NCBI GenBank assembly: GCA_002633005.1 | Contig: NMRA01000112.1 | Span: 211,389-275,388 of the forward strand | Source: Phoronis australis | Taxonomy: Eukaryota; Phoronida; Phoronidae | DNA: 64,000 nt | Direction of reading: 5' to 3' | Part shown: one piece after another, positions 12,801 through 24,648 of the stretch | Position numbering within the stretch: the first letter of the stretch is position 1 | Layout: every line of letters begins with the position of its first letter | The notes under the pieces: generated by a model | Databases searched by the model: none | The model's input: the letters and a program-made list of their open reading frames with translations, nothing else | Told to the model about the DNA's origin: nothing | Program-made: the position numbers and the translations under genes

Positions 12801-13150
12801 ATTGTCGCCCTTATTCTTTGATATCCCAAACACTGTCGATCTGTATGTCCGTGTATTCTTAAGTTTGAGAAGAAATTGTAAATAAATCATCAAGAGTTCT
12901 TGACGGGATGCTCACCACTGTACCATCAAAGGAGGGAGAGAGTCCTCGCAACGAATAGAATTTTCTCCGCAGTAATATGTTGCCGAATATTCGGGTGGCT
13001 AAAATATTATTATTCAGTCATCCAATTCCCCTTAAAATTTGTATTTTTGCACAAAGCATGAGAACAACTCGCAGGAAGTTCATTGTAAAAGCTCCGAAAG
13101 CAATGGCTCAAACTTAGGTAGGTCGGGTGACGGCATAGGTGCAAACTTGT
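9880..13150. other. Gene-poor stretch with promoter-like patches
   Basis: Bases about 11255-11420 are GC-richer and carry a GACGTCAC half-CRE, resembling a promoter without an attached gene. A perfect CRE (TGACGTCA) lies at 12628-12635. A strong pyrimidine-rich acceptor ends at 12130 and is followed by an open frame to 12278, but no partner exon could be confirmed. Confidence 0.3.
11470..11635. repeat. Small inverted-repeat element
   Basis: The left arm (about 11474-11512) contains GCGTTCAATAACGCGCTAGG and a second CGCTAGGACC. The right arm read in reverse contains CGTTCATTAACGCTAGGACC. It has the size of a MITE, about 160 bp. Confidence 0.5.
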
Positions 13151-13154
13151 AGTA

Positions 13155-13432
13155 CTTTTCATGCGCTCACCCAGCCTAAAATATAGGGGGCTCGAATTTT
13201 TCGGAATGCGGACCTTTTACTGAAAAATTAACTAGGACTAAAATAAAAAAAAACGGGGCCACTAGTTTCAGGCCTACGAATTGTGCATCCGTGCCGATTT
13301 CCTGTGGACTTTCTGGACTTTTGTCTCGTTTACTTACACTTTTTTGTTTCACTGAGGCGGGCCTGTTTGCCCAATTCGCCAAATTGGGGGGCTCGTTCGA
13401 GCCCCCCGAGCCCACCCTGGATGCGCTTATGC
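13155..13432. mobile_element. TIR/MITE-like element, copy A
   Basis: Starts near GCGCTCACCCAGCCTAAAAT and ends at CACCCTGGATGCGC. It includes GGGGGCTCGAA near the left end and its inverse TTCGAGCCCCCC near the right end. It shares about 240 bp of interrupted similarity with 16552-16795, including CTAAAATATA, GGACCTTTTACT and CTGAGGCGG. Any ORF over it is repeat-derived. Confidence 0.6.
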
Positions 13433-13434
13433 TT

Positions 13435-14380
13435 TTTTTGAAATTGTTTTTCTGAAATTATCTTGATTTTTAATCGAATTTATCATACTCTCTTCTACAT
13501 ACATACACTGTCCAGGGCCGTAGGAAGCCGGGGGGACAGTCGAGAAAAGAAAGACTGCTAAATGCGGATAACAGAGAAAATTCAAGAGAACATTTAACAA
13601 CTCTGTACCATTGCATGGTTTACATTTTGAGGACCCTGGCCAGGACATTGTTTCCGCTTTCGTAGCACAGGTCGTCTAAATACACTTGGAAACGTGCACG
13701 TAATAATTCATGCATATATTTCGAAAAATCGAGAAAATTTGTAAAGCGGATTAATTTATTGGATATTTAAATTCAATAAGTCAATTTTGCCACGACAAAA
13801 CTGTATAGTTTCCAGAGCCCCCTCTCTGGCAAGGGATAACGGAGACAACTGTCGTTTTTTTTCTCGAATTGCATGTCTCTTGAGAAAAATTGATGACCTA
13901 ACAGATATCATCAATTGCTGCACATTTCTTGATTTATGAAAATATAAATATTTTCATATTGAAGGAGGCCATTGCTGACATTCAAATGGCTACAGATTTT
14001 AGATTTTTATTGACAATTTCTTAAGGGTCCGCTCACGGAGAGAGCGCTCAATGTTGGACTCGATTACGTCTATTTGCCTGTTTTCTGTGAAATCGTGCAA
14101 CCGACTTTCATGTTGAAAAAGGTTACTTCCTGCACCGTCTTGTGACATCACGGCAGTGAAATGAACTGTCACTCTTTTCCAAGCTTAAAGACGTTTAACC
14201 TTTCATAATTAAGGTGTCCCATTTCAGACAGGACCCTCTCTTGGTGGAGCAGTTCGGGTAACTGACCCATTTTCCTTCCAAATTCCATCAAAAACACAAA
14301 ACATTCGTGCACAGCACAGCAGTATCTAGACATTCGACCCAAACAACCAAACAAATGAAAAAATACGATAGGATTGACCA
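13435..14380. other. Gene-poor stretch, nothing recognised
   Basis: AT-rich sequence between the MITE-like repeat and the LINE relic. No exon or structured element could be supported. Confidence 0.45.
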
Positions 14381-14389
14381 CCATCGAAA

Positions 14390-15275
14390 AAGAGTCAGGA
14401 ACTTTAAAGAATGTGAAGACCGCTATTTTTATACATTTATTGGCAATGAAAACATTTACAATAACGCACAAAGACAAAAAACCACAGACACGAACACACA
14501 CACATCCATACCCTCACCTAATCCTCTTAACTCCTGAGAAAAACAGACAGTTTCGCTTACACCATCGTTCTTGCAAGTACGAACACTATAATTTTCACTT
14601 ATATAATACTTTTTTGATTAAATTAAAACATCTACTTAGAATTAATGTTTTTGATCGAATTTTTAGATATAAATAAAACAATGTTTTTAAAATTTTCCTT
14701 TTTATCCAAAAAAGCCAAAAATAATATTATTGTTGGAGAGAGTGCCGACACAATGGGGATTTGATTTGATTAAAATTTGGCTATTAACTTTTGTCCAAAT
14801 TGAATTTACTGTTTCACATTCCTAAAATAAGTGTTTCAAAGTCTCTTTCGATTGTCCACAAAAAGGAACAAGAGTCGTCATCCGTAATTTGAATTATTTT
14901 TAAAAATGAGTTACTAGTCAAAATTCTCGTCAAGAGTCTGAGCTGAAGCCACCTAAATCTTGGGTCTCTTGTTCTGTTATATAGAAGAGAATTAACATCT
15001 TCCCATGAAAAATTATTTGTATTTACGTTCAGTTCCTTGGCCCATTTTGACTCCGCTTTTGAGACTTCGGAACTATAATTTAATTGCGTACAAATTCAAT
15101 TTGTTGACCCCCTCTCCCACCACTTTTCAGTTTCATTAAAATCGTTGGCATAACAGGACAATACGCATTAAAACTAACAACATTAACAGCACATTTCTGT
15201 TGGTACTTAAATATTACTGAAATTAGACTATTAAACTCGATAAAGTTCGTTTTGATACCTAAAGCATCCACAATA
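14390..15275 (-). mobile_element. Decayed LINE, C-terminal part of ORF2
   Basis: On the minus strand from about 15275 down, the frame shows the region after the reverse-transcriptase core (KTNFIEFNSLI, then WEDVNSLLYNRTRDPRFRWLQ at about 15005-14943). A zinc-knuckle-like Cys-x2-Cys...His-Leu-Phe-x-Glu-Cys tail follows at about 14870-14815. The tail sits in a different frame, and the Trp expected before Glu-Cys is a stop codon. At least one frameshift and one nonsense change have therefore accumulated. The AT-rich 3' part ends near a CAATAAA string (about 14440). The clade was not determined. It is a pseudogene of a non-LTR retrotransposon. Confidence 0.6.
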
Positions 15276-15667
15276 AAGAAGACCGCTATTTGTTAACTAC
15301 TCAAAAGGACTATTTCCGTTGGTTAGTTATAAAATAATGTTGCTGTTTCCCATAGTACCACAAGAATAATATCTCTTTTGAAGATGGTTACTACATGTAT
15401 GAGTTGTTTGTAAGAAATTCCCACATGTGGAAAACACTGCTGTCGAGGCTACCATTGGGGTGACCGTGTACATGTCGAACGAGTGTATTCAAATACTCGC
15501 AATAATAAATAAATTAAACCAATATTTCAGCGTTATTTTTAAGTCAAGTTAAACTCGTGAACCGTTGTATGTACCTCGGAAATGAGCAATATTACACCTT
15601 TAGATCAATGCTCAATCTCCCATTTCACTCGGTTACCCGTTAAAAATCTGCGAGCATGCATGCGGAA

Positions 15668-16385
15668 ATGGCTCATAACATTCCGTTTTGATCAACAAAT
15701 TCGTTGGTTTCTGATTTACATGTTTGTGTGTCTACGAAAACGGACAGGTTAATAGGTGATTTTTGGCAATTAGAAGCTAATCTTTTAAGAAATGATGACG
15801 ATTCAGGGAATTTAGTTGAAGCCTGAATATGGAAAAAACTATAATCCGATCCCCAAATAGTAAAGTGCATTGAACGCTTTTTGCCTACCTAAAATAACTC
15901 TCAAAGACAGTGATGAAATTTGGGCACTTCCAAAAATTTACTCACTGACAACAAATGCATTGCTTTTTGACTTCGGTACAAGATTTGTTGTTTAAACTCA
16001 CTAACAGGGGATCAAAAAGGAATGAAGTCATTAAATCAAGGCAAAAGCATTGCTCATGGATTTAATTGTTTGTTTCTGAATTACATATTTATGTATCTAC
16101 GAAAGTGGGTTGATCGAGAGATGATTTTTTGACAATTACAAGCTAACCTTTTAAGAAATGACAATGCTTCAATGAATTTAATTGCAGGCCAACATTGGGA
16201 AAATTTGATCTATCATCAGATCCCCAATTATAAAAGTACACTAAACGATTTTTGTCTATCTGAAATAAATCTCAAAGAAATTTAAGACTTTCGGACAGCT
16301 CAACAATGTGTCCTAAAATGTTCTCACAATTCAAATGACAATATTTTTTGGCTTAGGAACTAGATTACTGAGTTTAAGTTTACAA
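15668..16385. repeat. Diverged tandem duplication, two units of about 365 bp
   Basis: Unit 1 (about 15668-16010) and unit 2 (about 16040-16385) align along their length. Both share TTTCTGATTTACAT/TTTCTGAATTACAT, then TCTACGAAA, CTTTTAAGAAATGA, GATCCCCAA, TCTCAAAGA and a TTTTTGRCTT end. Identity looks moderate, so the duplication is old. No coding is recognised. Confidence 0.7.
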
Positions 16386-16551
16386 AGTGTTTGTCGAAAA
16401 CGAAGTTTAAGTACTTTTATAAATAAAATTAAACAATTTGGAAAAGTTTTCTTTGAACTTCCTTGGTGTTTTTGGTTTCCAGTAGTATTGTACAATGAAT
16501 TTTTGTTCTTCGAAACTGAATCTTTTGCTTGCGTACTACTACACACAGCCT

Positions 16552-16795
16552 GCACACACCAAGCCTAAAATATACGGGGGCTCGAATTTTTGAGGATGTG
16601 GACCTTTTACTAGAGAAAGAAAACCGAATACTGGGTTCGTTCAAGGCTATGAATATTGTGCATACGCTGAATCCTGCCTTTCTAATGGATTTCTGTCTCG
16701 TTTATCTCGGACGTTTTGTTTCCCTGAGGCGGACCTTTTTGCCCACTTTGCGAAATGGGGGGATGAGCCCCCCTGAATGCGCGCATGTACGGAGC
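16552..16795. mobile_element. TIR/MITE-like element, copy B
   Basis: Second copy of the family at 13155-13432, in the same orientation. It begins near CACCAAGCCTAAAATATACG and ends GAGCCCCCCTGAATGCGCGC. Central parts have diverged by small indels. Confidence 0.6.
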
Positions 16796-17200
16796 ACGTC
16801 ATTATAGACACACCCACTTTAAAATTAAGGTGTAACCATGCAGTAGGCCTGCGTAGAATTTCAGTTACCAACGGGAACTGAATTTTAACTCCAGACGTTG
16901 ATTGAGGCGGAGATGTGTACATTTTTGGGACACACTGTATCATTTCCCCCAGCAACCAGAAACTGGACTACGGGCTGTGCTTCATCAAGGGATACTGAAA
17001 CGGCCACAAAGGCACTCATACCACGCACCTCGGGACCTCACCTTTCCAAAAATTACTTCAAAGAATGGCCATAATAAAATGAAGTTTTCCCTAAACTGGA
17101 TCGTAATAAAAACGAACATTGACCTTCGACCCAGAGCAAAGAAATAGATACGAATCCACTGTTGGATCCCAGCTATAGTTACTTCAGGTAGCTCCCAGCT

Positions 17201-17304
17201 AAAGCCCCCCAGCCCCCTGTGGTGCACCGCCTATAGACCATGGGCCCCGTAGCACTGATGGGGGGCTATAGCCCCCCGCAGCCCCCTATGGTGCGCCGCC
17301 CATG
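17201..17304. repeat. GC-rich palindromic unit, copies 4 (partial) and 5
   Basis: A truncated unit is followed by a full one ending TGCGCCGCCCATG. The centre GGGGGGCTATAGCCCCCC (17260-17277) is a perfect 18-bp palindrome. Confidence 0.7.
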
Positions 17305-18370
17305 AGTTTTTCCATTGGGTGCTACATTTGCCAAATTCTTTCTTGTTTTGTCAATAATTTTGTCCCTAAGTCTGAGGGAATATACCTCTGTATCCCCACC
17401 TAATAAGCCCATGCTCTGGCTGACTACTGCGTCTTACCAGCTGAAGGTGCCAGGTACGTGGCGGGAGTGACCCTTCGGGAGAGCTAGGGCTCTAAGACGA
17501 CCGCCAGGAGCCGCTGTTGTACATTGATACAAAAACTGCGAGTTCCACGTGTGTCTGATCACAGGCACATTTAATCACTCCACAACTCATTGTCTCACTT
17601 CTCATGGCGTCATAGTGCTAACTAATGCAGCACAGTGAGAATTCGCCTGAGGTTTGTAAGTCATCATGTACTTTCCACGCTGTAGACGTGTTAGGCCTAC
17701 CGTTATCAAGTGCGTTACACTCAAGTTCAATACAGTGCCCTGTTGTCTTAGTCTAATGACTGTTTGACGTTGTTAGGCCTACTTAAAAGCACAAGGTCAA
17801 GATGGCGACTTTGTCGCACTTTTCTGCTTAGTTAGGAAAGCTGCGTAATGCTGTCTCTAGATTGAAACAGAAGAAGTTGTGGTGGTTTAAAGTGGGACCA
17901 CTAGTGTATATCTGATTTGTTTCTGGTTGTTGGAGTCGTTGATTTGAATTCCACTCGTGGGCAATCCCTTGACCTTGGAGGCTTGGGACTAGTGCACCGA
18001 TCGGATATAGCGATTATAGCGCTCCCTTATTTTGAGAACCAGGCAATCACCAAATTAAGGCCCGTTATTCAATGGATGAAAGGCTGGTTTTCAAAATCAG
18101 GGCAGCTACATCCAACCGGTACCCCCACATATCATCCTATAGGGCCACCATTCGCTGGAAGCTTTTTGACAAATTATGCCTCTCACTGTCTAAACCATCA
18201 AAATCACGTTGAAACTATAGGTGAGCCACAAAATGTCACGTGTAGTGCATCTATCACATTTGGCTTCTGATGTGAACAAGGTCGGGATTTGGCTCTTGCA
18301 ACTGAGTAGTTCGTTTGAAGAATAAATAAATGTTGTGTAGTAGGCCTATGAGAGGCAGTGGTAAACTTTA
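17305..18370. other. Region upstream of the transporter gene
   Basis: No supported exon. CAAGATGGCGAC at about 17800 resembles the YY1/initiator-type motif found just downstream of many animal TSSs, so a distal non-coding first exon of the transporter gene is possible. This is inference. The open frame 17917-18270 has no ATG at its start and no recognisable domain. Confidence 0.25.
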
Positions 18371-18371
18371 G

Positions 18372-18782
18372 ACCTGGGCCCGGTCTCTAATCTTTGTACT
18401 CGAAACGAACTCGAAACTATTTTTGGCAATTTCTCTGCTCGTTTTGTGCTAATTTAAGATAATTGGTTATCAGACTGTGCTCGAATACATTATAGTTTAT
18501 GCATAGGAGTTTCTAGTTCAAGTTTGCCCTTGAAGACCCTTATATTCGTGCTACAAACTCGAGTAAAAACTCGAAATTTCGAGTTCAAACTCGAACTTAC
18601 TGGTTTAATATTGGGTTTACAAACTGTGAACTAAGGGCAATGAATTATGTACGTAAGTTATTGTGTACTCGAGCATAGAATAATAGACACTTATCTTGAG
18701 TTCGCCCAAAAGTAGAGTAGAAAATGCCAAACCTAATTTCGAGTTCCATTTCGAGTAAAAAGATTGGAGACCGGGCCCAGGT
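18372..18782. mobile_element. MITE with about 45-bp terminal inverted repeats
   Basis: The left end ACCTGGGCCCGGTCTCTAAT and the inverted right end ACCTGGGCCCGGTCTCCAAT continue as near-identical sequence through CTCGAAA for about 45 bp. The interior is rich in short CTCGA/TCGAG palindromes. A degraded relative lies at about 38735-38985. No transposase is present. Confidence 0.75.
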
Positions 18783-19434
18783 ATCAATTTGAACAACTTG
18801 GCCATTCTTAAATGCAAGTGGAGAAGAGCTGACTAACAAGATGTTGTCAATGGGGACAGGAGATTTTTCTATTGTTTGAAAGATTGAATGGCGCTAACGA
18901 ATGGATGGACTAAGCACTTTGATTTATGTTACGTGCATTTTCAACTACATTGACGACATTCATATGGCAGGTCGCTCCTGATTTGTGGGTATTTTTTCAA
19001 CTAGAACTATTTTCTCCTCTTTTAAATTGCATGCATAGGAACTCAAATACACGCGTCAGAGAGCGTCGATTTAACTTTCACGTTTGCAACTAGCCTCATG
19101 GTAACGGGAAATTCTTGGTCTCAAATTTGAGGCAATTTCAGGGCTTCAATAGAAATTTCAGATTGGCACTGCAAACAATATGGACCGTTGGGTGGCACAC
19201 TGAAATCAACAAAAAGATATTAGTTCTGCTCACTTGAATCCGTGAGCGACCAGGGTTAGCGAGTGGAATGTGTGGGGGATTGGTGGAATTGATGGTGACC
19301 AGGGTGGGGTGTGTCTAAAATTCCCGTATCAGAAGGAACGAGAACCTTTACACAAAGGTCATGTGGTTTAATCAAAATCGTGCTTCTCGGAGGGTAGTCT
19401 GATTTATAGTTGGTTTAAATTCATTGTATTGCAG

Positions 19435-19484
19435 TTGCTGACACTGGAAAACAAGTTTTGTGAAGATTGCCAATATTGACAGAG
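19435..19484 (+). other. 5' UTR part of the transporter exon
   Basis: The pyrimidine-rich TTCATTGTATTGCAG ends at 19434. The 50 bases between it and the ATG contain no other ATG, which fits a spliced 5' leader. Confidence 0.45.
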
Positions 19485-21098
19485 ATGGAGGAAGTTGAAC
19501 CATTGCAAGCCAATGGGAGAACAAGAAGTTCAAGTGAAAGTTTTGGTGTTGCCACGAATCGGATAGAATTGCCGTGTGCTGAAAAAGAAGCTGACCCTAT
19601 TTTGACTAAGAGGCATAGTATTGAATATAGAACAGGAGACAAAGACGTTGATAGCGCCGCTGTTGAACCTTTTATTCAGAGTCCAGAATCAAACCCGAAT
19701 TCAAATATAAGTATCGACAGAATCAGAATCCTCAACACCGTCTCATTGTATTGTAGCTATGCTCTGTTTGGCTTCTGCGTCACGCTGCTGGGTCCAGCTC
19801 TCCAGGACTTAAAAGTGCTTTTGGGAACCACAACCAAGGACATCGTGCTCGTCTTCACTTTTCAGAGCGGTGGCTTTATTCTAGGGTCATTCGGGGTCAT
19901 GCCTTTGATTGGCCGCATCAACTACAATGTCATTGTGCTTCTCTGTGGTGTTGGTGTGCTCATAAGTGTTGCCGTCATGCCGTGGATGCCTTCGTTAGCG
20001 TCGTTCATCGCAGTTGGAACTCTACAAGGCGTCATGTCCTCTGCCCTTCACACGACTGCCCAGGTCTACTTGGTGGTTCTTTGGGAGAACAGCTCATACA
20101 GTCATTCGCTCATGCAAGGAATGCATGGCGTTTGGTCTATCGCGGCGACTATTGGACCATTTATTCTCTCCCCGTTTCTCTCCCAGACTTCTGCCGCAAC
20201 CGAGCTACAAGGAAATATCACGTGCAATAGCACCGACACTGTTATGTTTGCGCAAATCAATGGCTCCAATATAGTTTCATACAATGGTAGTGCCAGTGGT
20301 TCTGAGGACACGACTGAGGAAGGATTTAACTCTATGGTGCAATATGGGTTTCTGACAGTAGTCAGTATCTGTGCTCTTGCTCCCATGATGAACGGGATAG
20401 CATTTTGCTGCGAGAATAAAGGCCTGTGGTTCACCCATGGCAAAGAAAAGCACACCGTCGAGAAATCGATGAAACATTCGCTTAGTACGAGACTGCTTCT
20501 CATTGCTGTGTTAGCAGCATACTTTTCCGTTTACGTCAGCGAGGAAGTCGCCACTGGTAATCTTGCAGCGACTTTTGTTTTGCAGGGACTTAAGTGGGAA
20601 AGATGGACAGGGCCCGTGATCACCTCTGTCTACTGGGGCTCCTTTGGGCTCGCACGTGTTGTGGCGATCTTCATCGCTATGGTTGTTCCTGCGAAACGCA
20701 TGGTTGCAGTCATGGTCACAGTGATCTGTGCTGCTTTCCTAGCCATGACGGTTGCTGCCGAATCTCATGAGGTGGTCACGTGGGTTTGTATCGCCCTCAT
20801 TGGTGCTGGTGAGGGACCTTTCTTTGCATCGGGGATGGTCATGGCGAATAAAATTATATCCCTGGATGGTGTTGCCTCTGCGTTGTTCACCATTTCGAGC
20901 TCGGCTGCAATTATGGTGTCCAATACTGTAGTCGGGTCGTTGTTTGACAAGTACGGACACATGACCATGATCTATTATTTTTTTGCTTCGAGCATATTAC
21001 TTGTTGTTCTGTTTTTTGTCGTAGCTGTCCTAGATTCAAAGTTTTCTCTTAAACATGACGAAAAAAAACATGTCAATGAGACGTCTACTGAGTGTTAA
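19485..21098 (+). CDS. MFS transporter, MFSD4/NaGLT1-like
   Basis: A single uninterrupted frame of 537 codons. It encodes a 12-helix major-facilitator protein, most like sodium-dependent glucose transporter 1/MFSD4-type carriers. Residues 1-82 are a polar cytosolic tail. Helix 1 holds the family-like FCVTLLGPALQDL (about 97-109). A long loop at about 235-280 carries four N-x-S/T sites between helices 6 and 7. Helices 7-8 contain the SVYWGSFGLAR segment (382-392). The C-terminus is short and charged. The frame is open upstream to 19467, but the first ATG is 19485 (G at -3, G at +4), and I take that as the start. A TTGCAG acceptor ending at 19434 suggests a non-coding first exon farther upstream. 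Substrate is inferred from family likeness only. An ATTAAA at about 21632 could serve the 3' end. Confidence 0.9.
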   Translation: MEEVEPLQANGRTRSSSESFGVATNRIELPCAEKEADPILTKRHSIEYRTGDKDVDSAAVEPFIQSPESNPNSNISIDRIRILNTVSLYCSYALFGFCVTLLGPALQDLKVLLGTTTKDIVLVFTFQSGGFILGSFGVMPLIGRINYNVIVLLCGVGVLISVAVMPWMPSLASFIAVGTLQGVMSSALHTTAQVYLVVLWENSSYSHSLMQGMHGVWSIAATIGPFILSPFLSQTSAATELQGNITCNSTDTVMFAQINGSNIVSYNGSASGSEDTTEEGFNSMVQYGFLTVVSICALAPMMNGIAFCCENKGLWFTHGKEKHTVEKSMKHSLSTRLLLIAVLAAYFSVYVSEEVATGNLAATFVLQGLKWERWTGPVITSVYWGSFGLARVVAIFIAMVVPAKRMVAVMVTVICAAFLAMTVAAESHEVVTWVCIALIGAGEGPFFASGMVMANKIISLDGVASALFTISSSAAIMVSNTVVGSLFDKYGHMTMIYYFFASSILLVVLFFVVAVLDSKFSLKHDEKKHVNETSTEC

Positions 21099-22469
21099 GA
21101 GGATAACATGGGGCAATAGTGGGGATGCACGAGTCCCTGATTTGTGAACCAGTTGCTCCCCCTGAATGATGCCCGTTATTCAAAGGCAGTAACTGATCCT
21201 CAAATCAATTTTTAAGTTGGGGAGCCACCTATCCGACTACTACCCTGTGGAATATTTTGTGTTTCATTAAGTTGTGATTGTAATGCAAGGCAATTACTGT
21301 GATAAGTTATGTTTGAATTTCATAGAACAGTTGCTAGTTACGGTATTTGTTTTTGTTTTTTGTTTTGCTATGAAGTCAGATGCCAGATGTTAAAAGATAT
21401 TGTGACCTGAGACTGATCATTAGTGTGTTAACTACCTGTTAATTCGTCCAGTGTAAAAGTAAGAGTGCTTTGGTGACAAATTGTACTTTCTAATTTTGCT
21501 ATTTTCCTCTAAGTCACTATTTACAAATTTTGATACTTTGAATGCGTTTGGTATACCTATTATTACTTTGATCCTCATTTGTGTAATGCCCTTAAGCTTC
21601 TGGAGAATTCTTCATGAAGTGCAGCGCATTTATTAAAATGTCTCCCAATTCTTCAGGGGTGCTTAGACCGGAAGTCTAATTATGGTAAAAGTTCTTCAGT
21701 TTTGGACAGTGAAAAATTCTCATTATTTTGCTCATGGTCAGAGCTTCTCCCAAATTCTAGAAATAGCCAGAACTGGTCGTCCCAAATTCAAGAATCACTG
21801 GAAAGATAGCAAAATTACCCACCCCAAAACGAAAGCATATTTTCCGAAATTTAAGAAATACCTTGAATGTTGAAATTGCCCTTGTCCCAATTTCCAGAAA
21901 CGAGAAAATTAAATTTTTGTGCAAGTTTCCATGTCCCAAATTCTAGAGATTGGTCAAAATTTGAGAATTTTTACCTTACCATTTGCAGGAACCAAATCAA
22001 TTTGAGTGTGTAAACAGGGCCCTCAATCCCTCGGGTTTTGGGCGCCACTCGTCTCTGAAAAATATTTAGAATCACACAAAATTCTCAGGAGGTCTAAAAA
22101 TTCCCTTCAAGTAATAGAAAAATTCCTCTCGAGATAGAAATCACTTGTAACTGAGATGGGTGACAGTTTGAATGAGCTCTAGCTGTTAGTTTTGGTCACT
22201 TAAGGCAGATCCTCTGAGGGCTTGTGACAGGGTGGAGGGCTGATATTGAAGGTGATCAGGAGGTAGAATTTTCCCTCAAAAAAAATCACCTCTAAGAAGA
22301 CACGGTCACCTTTCCCCTCAGGTGACCTGGGACCCAGGTAAAGAGTGCTATCCGTGTTATCACTCACAGTCACTTCTGTTCCTAATCACAAATGTGGAGG
22401 TGATCATACAGTGAACATGTAGTGGTTTATTTTACTCCCTCGTGTATGGATCATTCAGTGGAAGTAAAA

Positions 22470-23260
22470 TGAGATTATGGCACCTCGTGTTTTTCAAATT
22501 ATGTCTCGTTTTATTCAGTTGTCTCCCAAGAACCCTCAACAGATTTTGTGTGTTTTTGAGTGTAGTAAATTCATTGAAATTGTGAAAATGCTGTTCTTAA
22601 TCATTCATTGGCCACTGGTCACAACATACATGTATATTACTCGGTGTTCAAGTCTTCTAAAAGGCAATACTACCTTCAGGAGTTCGGGTTCTTCATAAAG
22701 GAGGCTATGCACATGAGGTTGAATCACAGTGAGCACTATTTGAATAGAAACATTGGTTCATTTGAGCTAAAACTGTTTTGATTTCTGGTCTCTTCCCTAA
22801 CAATGCCTTTTGATGTGTACGGTGCAGACTGTTCTCCTGTGTTACCTGACGTGAGTGTTGGGAATATGTCTTGAGAGTGGGATTCATTATAAATAGAAAG
22901 GTCGACTAATACAATGTCTATGTTTACAGATGGGCTGATGTTAAAGTTCTTACTCATATTTTGGCTGAAAACGAATGTGATCAAAAGTGTATTTGTCAAC
23001 AGGTATTCAAAACCAAATTTACCTTAGCATTGTGCCTCATGGTATTCAGCTGTGTCAAAAGATGTTGGGTGTTTTTGAATGTAGTAAATTTATTTAAATT
23101 GTAAAAGTGTTTTTGTTTTCTAACAGGTGTTCAAAACCAAATTACCAAGTATTATGTCTCATTATATTCGGTTGTATTTCAAGGACTGTCAAAGGATGTT
23201 GGATGTTTTTGACTGTGGTAACTTTATATAAATTGTGTTTTTGTGATTCAATATTACAAG
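22470..23260. repeat. About 120-bp repeat, three copies
   Basis: Copies lie at about 22480-22600, 22990-23105 and 23125-23250. The last two are adjacent. They share GTRTTCAAA, TTATTCRGTTGT, GTTTTTGA-TGTAGTAA and an AAATTG end. They lie downstream of the transporter gene with no coding potential. Confidence 0.6.
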
Positions 23261-23299
23261 TTGTGTGCCTCTTGCGTGCAATTATGTGAACATTCTAAT

Positions 23300-24640
23300 G
23301 CAGGCTTGCTGAACAACATGGCTGACACACAAACAAAGCTCTGCACTTATTAATACGGTTCATGGGTCCCACAAAGTCAACTCATTACCCAGCAGGATGC
23401 TGGACTCGCGAAACATGGCTTGTACACCCAAAAACGCAGCTTCCGAGCCCCAACTCACTAACATTGCTCGCAGGTCGCCCAACAGTGTTGTCGGGGATAA
23501 AGCCCACCCTGCATGTTTGCAGGGGAGGATCAAGGATTTTGAGTGTGGTGGGGCAGGGCTGAGTATTTGCCAGGATTTTGCCCGTCAGACATTAATACCC
23601 TCGTACTGCCACATGGATAACTGGGAGAATTTTAGGGGGTCATGGTTCCCTTGGGCCCCATCTAAATGCGCCACTGATTTTTGAGTCCGAACACGTGAAA
23701 GCTGTGAAATGCGAGCCCGGCACCATTTTTGGCGTTTGGTAAACTGAAAATACTCCTAGGTCTGACATCAATCGGCCTAATGAGGATATGGAGGAGTTAT
23801 GCAGACCTATAGAGAAGAATGGAGACTTGGTGCGTGGATGTTAAGCTGATGTGTAGTCTAGACTAATGTACTTTCTGTATTTATGTCCCCGGGGATCACT
23901 TATGTTGGCGAGGTGTCCACAGACGTGTACCAAAAGTTGCTGAGAAACCCCCCTTTTGCTAGTGCCAGTTCTGTTAATCCCCACCCCCCTTTTGCGGGGT
24001 AGAATTTTCTCCCTCACTCCCTTTTGCGGGGTAGTTTTTTCTGCTCCACCTCTACATGTGCCGTGACCGTTATTTTCAAAGCAGACTTAGTATTGGAGGG
24101 GCTCAGATTTCGACCTCCTAATACACTAAAAAGAACGCACTGGAAAATCAGAATTTCATTCAATTCGACCGCTTATGAGTGGTGTCCCGGCAGTTGTTCG
24201 ATTCTTGCGGCTTATTTTCGGAATTTTATGTTCATTGTATTTACTTGCCTGAATATTTTAACGAAAATCAATGGTGATGCTTATTACGGGTAGGAAGACT
24301 GCCAGTGCGCCTTTTGCAGGGCTAAGGCTAATGCAGTGGGCCTTTTGCATTGACGAAATGAAAATTAGGGGCCTATTTGACCTCGCGCCGGATCCCGAAA
24401 ATCTTGCTGAAAAAGTACCGCCTACTCGCAATTTTTGTTACACGCCTCCGGGCACCTTGTCAATATGAGTGACCTCCAGAATTTATGTTTTTTAATCAAG
24501 AATTATGCGACAATTTGAATTTTTGTTTACGCATGCTTTGATTTTCTAGAAAATGATGTTAAAATATATTCAGGATTCGGATGCCATATATTTCCACTTG
24601 TGCCGCGTTGGACCTAGAAACGCGTCATAGTACTTCCAGG
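23300..24640. other. Repeat-derived, gene-poor stretch
   Basis: Short C-rich tandem blocks (CCCCCTTTTGCGGGGTAG-type, about 23950-24035) and a GGGAGGATCAAGGATTTTGA segment typical of dispersed repeats are visible. No exon is supported. Confidence 0.35.
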
Positions 24641-24648
24641 TTAGACTA

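Noticed and set aside
13176-13415. 79-codon minus-strand frame
   Set aside because: Lies entirely in a dispersed MITE-like repeat with a second, diverged copy at 16552.
20102-20503. 133-codon antisense frame over the transporter
   Set aside because: Shadow of the conserved transporter CDS.
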